From NCBI RefSeq assembly GCF_029360775.1, contig NZ_JARKMZ010000036.1, forward strand, positions 62,001-126,000: a stretch of DNA of 64,000 nt, read 5' to 3'. Position 1 is the first letter of the stretch; every line of letters starts with the position of its first letter. This DNA is from Daejeonella sp. H1SJ63 (lineage in GTDB: Bacteria > Bacteroidota > Bacteroidia > Sphingobacteriales > Sphingobacteriaceae). This document shows, piece after piece, positions 62,170 through 64,000 of the stretch. Position numbers and translations under genes: made by a program. Below the pieces are notes generated by a model. It worked only from the letters and a program-made list of their open reading frames with translations, searched no databases and was not told the DNA's origin.

Positions 62170-64000
62170 TTGGCAAACAAAATTAAGCACAACGAAAGAG
62201 TAAATTTTGCTACCAGTAAGCATGTGATGGATTATCCGGATTTCCTGGATGTTCAATTGCAATCTTTCAGGGAATTTTTTCAACTGGAAACTACTTCAGA
62301 CAACCGTCATCAGGAAGGTCTGTTTAAAGTTTTCTCTGAGAATTTCCCGATCTCTGACTCAAGAAACATATTCGTTCTGGAATTTCTTGATTACTTCATT
62401 GATCCGCCGCGTTATGATATACATGAGTGTATCGAGCGTGGTTTAACCTACAGTGTTCCTCTAAAGGCAAAGCTTCGCTTGTCTTGTAATGATGCAGAGC
62501 ATGAAGATTTTGAAACAATAGTTCAGGATGTTTATCTGGGTACTATCCCATACATGACTCCTAAAGGAACTTTTGTTATTAATGGTGCTGAGCGTGTAAT
62601 TGTATCTCAGTTACATCGTTCTCCGGGTGTATTCTTCGGCCAGAGCCGTCATACAAACGGAACCAAATTGTATTCAGCCCGTGTAATTCCATTTAAAGGA
62701 TCATGGATCGAATTTGCTACTGACGTAAACAATGTCATGTATGCTTATATCGACAGAAAGAAGAAGTTTCCGGTTACCACTTTATTACGTGCTATCGGTT
62801 ACGATTCTGATAAAGATATCCTTGAATTATTTGAGCTTGCTGATGAAGTAAAAGTTAGTAAATCCGGATTAAAGAAAGCTGTAGGCCGTAAACTGGCTGC
62901 AAGAGTTCTTAAGAAATGGGTTGAAGATTTTGTGGATGAGGATACAGGTGAAGTTGTTTCTATTGATCGTAATGAGATCATCATGGAACGCGAAACCATT
63001 TTAGAAGACGAGCATATCGATATGATCATCGAAGCTGGTGTTAAAACGATCATTTTAACTAAAGATGATGCTGTAAACAGCGGTGATTATACCATTATAT
63101 ATAATACCTTACAAAAAGATACATCCAATTCAGAGAAGGAAGCCGTAGAGCATATCTACCGTCAGCTTCGTAATGCTGAACCACCTGATGAAGAAACAGC
63201 ACGTGGTATCATTGACCGTTTGTTCTTCTCGGATAAGAGATATGATCTTGGTGATGTGGGTCGTTACCGCATTAACCGTAAGTTGAAATTAACTACTCCT
63301 GTTGAAACTAAAGTTTTAACAAAGCAGGATATCATTGCCATTGTTAAGTATCTGATCAAACTGATCAACTCTAAAGCAGAGGTCGATGATATTGATCACT
63401 TATCAAACCGTCGTGTTCGTACAGTAGGCGAGCAGCTATATGCACAGTTTGGTGTTGGTCTGGCCCGTATGGCCCGTACCATCCGTGAAAGAATGAACAT
63501 TCGTGATAACGAGGTGTTTACTCCAACCGATCTGATCAATGCGCGTACTTTATCTTCTGTGATCAATTCCTTCTTCGGAACGAATCAGCTATCACAGTTC
63601 ATGGATCAGACCAATCCTCTGGCAGAGATTACGCACAAGCGTCGTCTGTCAGCCTTAGGTCCCGGCGGACTTTCACGTGAGCGTGCAGGTTTCGAGGTTC
63701 GTGACGTTCACTATACTCACTATGGTCGTTTATGTACCATTGAAACTCCTGAGGGACCGAACATCGGTCTGATCTCTTCACTTTGCGTTCATGCTAAGAT
63801 CAATAACCTTGGTTTTATCGAAACTCCATACCGTAAGGTTGAAGATGGACGTGTTGTTGTTGAAGAACCTGTAATTTACCTTTCTGCAGAAGATGAAGAA
63901 GGTAAAACTATTGGTCAGGCGAATGCTGTATATGATGATAAGGGTAATTTCGAAACTCCGCATGTTAAGGCACGTTATGAGGGTGACTTCCCTGTAATTG
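62170..64000 (+). CDS. rpoB: RNA polymerase beta subunit, N-terminal 610 codons (runs off the window)
   Basis: The frame opens at a TTG at 62170 and has no stop before the window ends, so the gene is truncated by the window only. The first residues ([21 protein letters not shown]) match Bacteroidota RpoB. Recognisable RpoB blocks follow: [20 protein letters not shown], then [38 protein letters not shown] (rifampicin-resistance region, wild-type in appearance) and the invariant [16 protein letters not shown]. The TTG start is the only reasonable one. Confidence 0.95.
   Translation, partial: MANKIKHNERVNFATSKHVMDYPDFLDVQLQSFREFFQLETTSDNRHQEGLFKVFSENFPISDSRNIFVLEFLDYFIDPPRYDIHECIERGLTYSVPLKAKLRLSCNDAEHEDFETIVQDVYLGTIPYMTPKGTFVINGAERVIVSQLHRSPGVFFGQSRHTNGTKLYSARVIPFKGSWIEFATDVNNVMYAYIDRKKKFPVTTLLRAIGYDSDKDILELFELADEVKVSKSGLKKAVGRKLAARVLKKWVEDFVDEDTGEVVSIDRNEIIMERETILEDEHIDMIIEAGVKTIILTKDDAVNSGDYTIIYNTLQKDTSNSEKEAVEHIYRQLRNAEPPDEETARGIIDRLFFSDKRYDLGDVGRYRINRKLKLTTPVETKVLTKQDIIAIVKYLIKLINSKAEVDDIDHLSNRRVRTVGEQLYAQFGVGLARMARTIRERMNIRDNEVFTPTDLINARTLSSVINSFFGTNQLSQFMDQTNPLAEITHKRRLSALGPGGLSRERAGFEVRDVHYTHYGRLCTIETPEGPNIGLISSLCVHAKINNLGFIETPYRKVEDGRVVVEEPVIYLSAEDEEGKTIGQANAVYDDKGNFETPHVKARYEGDFPVI

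Noticed and set aside
62249..62446. 65-codon open frame at the 5' part of rpoB
   Set aside because: It is another frame within rpoB, whose own frame runs unbroken from 62170 to the end of the window.

Overview
The window looks like a chromosomal segment of a Bacteroidota bacterium, most likely family Sphingobacteriaceae (Pedobacter-like). This rests on the Bacteroidota -7 promoter element TAnnTTTG ahead of many genes, the gliding-type gldA-gldF-gldG ABC genes, a TonB receptor of the CarboxypepD-reg type, many lipobox lipoproteins, weak Shine-Dalgarno sequences, and the character of the RpoB, EF-Tu and GlyS proteins. The assignment comes from recognising sequences by eye, not from a database search.

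Layout. 1-3020 is a three-gene ABC efflux operon (lipoprotein adaptor, FtsX/MacB permease, ATPase). 3067-9399 holds mostly minus-strand single genes: an ATP-cone/endonuclease fusion, DinB, a DUF2892 membrane protein, a PAS histidine kinase, a ClC channel, an MFS transporter and a small lipoprotein. 9400-18225 is an accessory island. It carries a Fic protein framed by two copies of a ~110-130 bp inverted-repeat element, a YhdJ-like methyltransferase/endonuclease pair framed by a 10-bp inverted repeat, an IS91-type HUH transposase with a co-transcribed tyrosine recombinase, a second recombinase, a small zinc-ribbon protein and a short Ssb. 18226-31205 is largely minus strand: an SDR plus an aromatic amino acid hydroxylase homologue that lacks one iron-ligand histidine, a beta-propeller/phosphoesterase lipoprotein, a GT39-GT2-flippase-like glycolipid operon, an L,D-transpeptidase and GlyS. 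31326-56880 is plus-strand housekeeping: gldAFG, dnaN, two tandem DedA genes, rpsT, radC, pheT, zapA with a coiled-coil partner, a probable 6S-type RNA, rny, a TonB receptor with a beta-helix lipoprotein, apt, an acyl-CoA dehydrogenase, rpsU, a Xer-type recombinase and HPF. 57091-64000 is the translation/transcription cluster: tRNA-Thr, -Tyr, -Gly, -Thr, tuf, tRNA-Trp, secE, nusG, rplKAJL and the first part of rpoB.

The most unusual signal is at least seven intergenic arrays built from 7-bp units (mostly strict period 7, sometimes 8). In several of them a left block and a right block are complementary, so the transcript or single strand could fold into a long hairpin. Unit sequence differs from locus to locus but period 7 is kept. 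Some arrays abut a stop codon or run directly into a -7 promoter box. I know of heptameric STRR repeats in cyanobacteria but not of a description of this type in Bacteroidota. Other leads are the attC-like repeats round the Fic and restriction-modification cassettes, the degenerate active site of the aromatic hydroxylase, and a long-range stem between zapA and rny that fits a 6S RNA.
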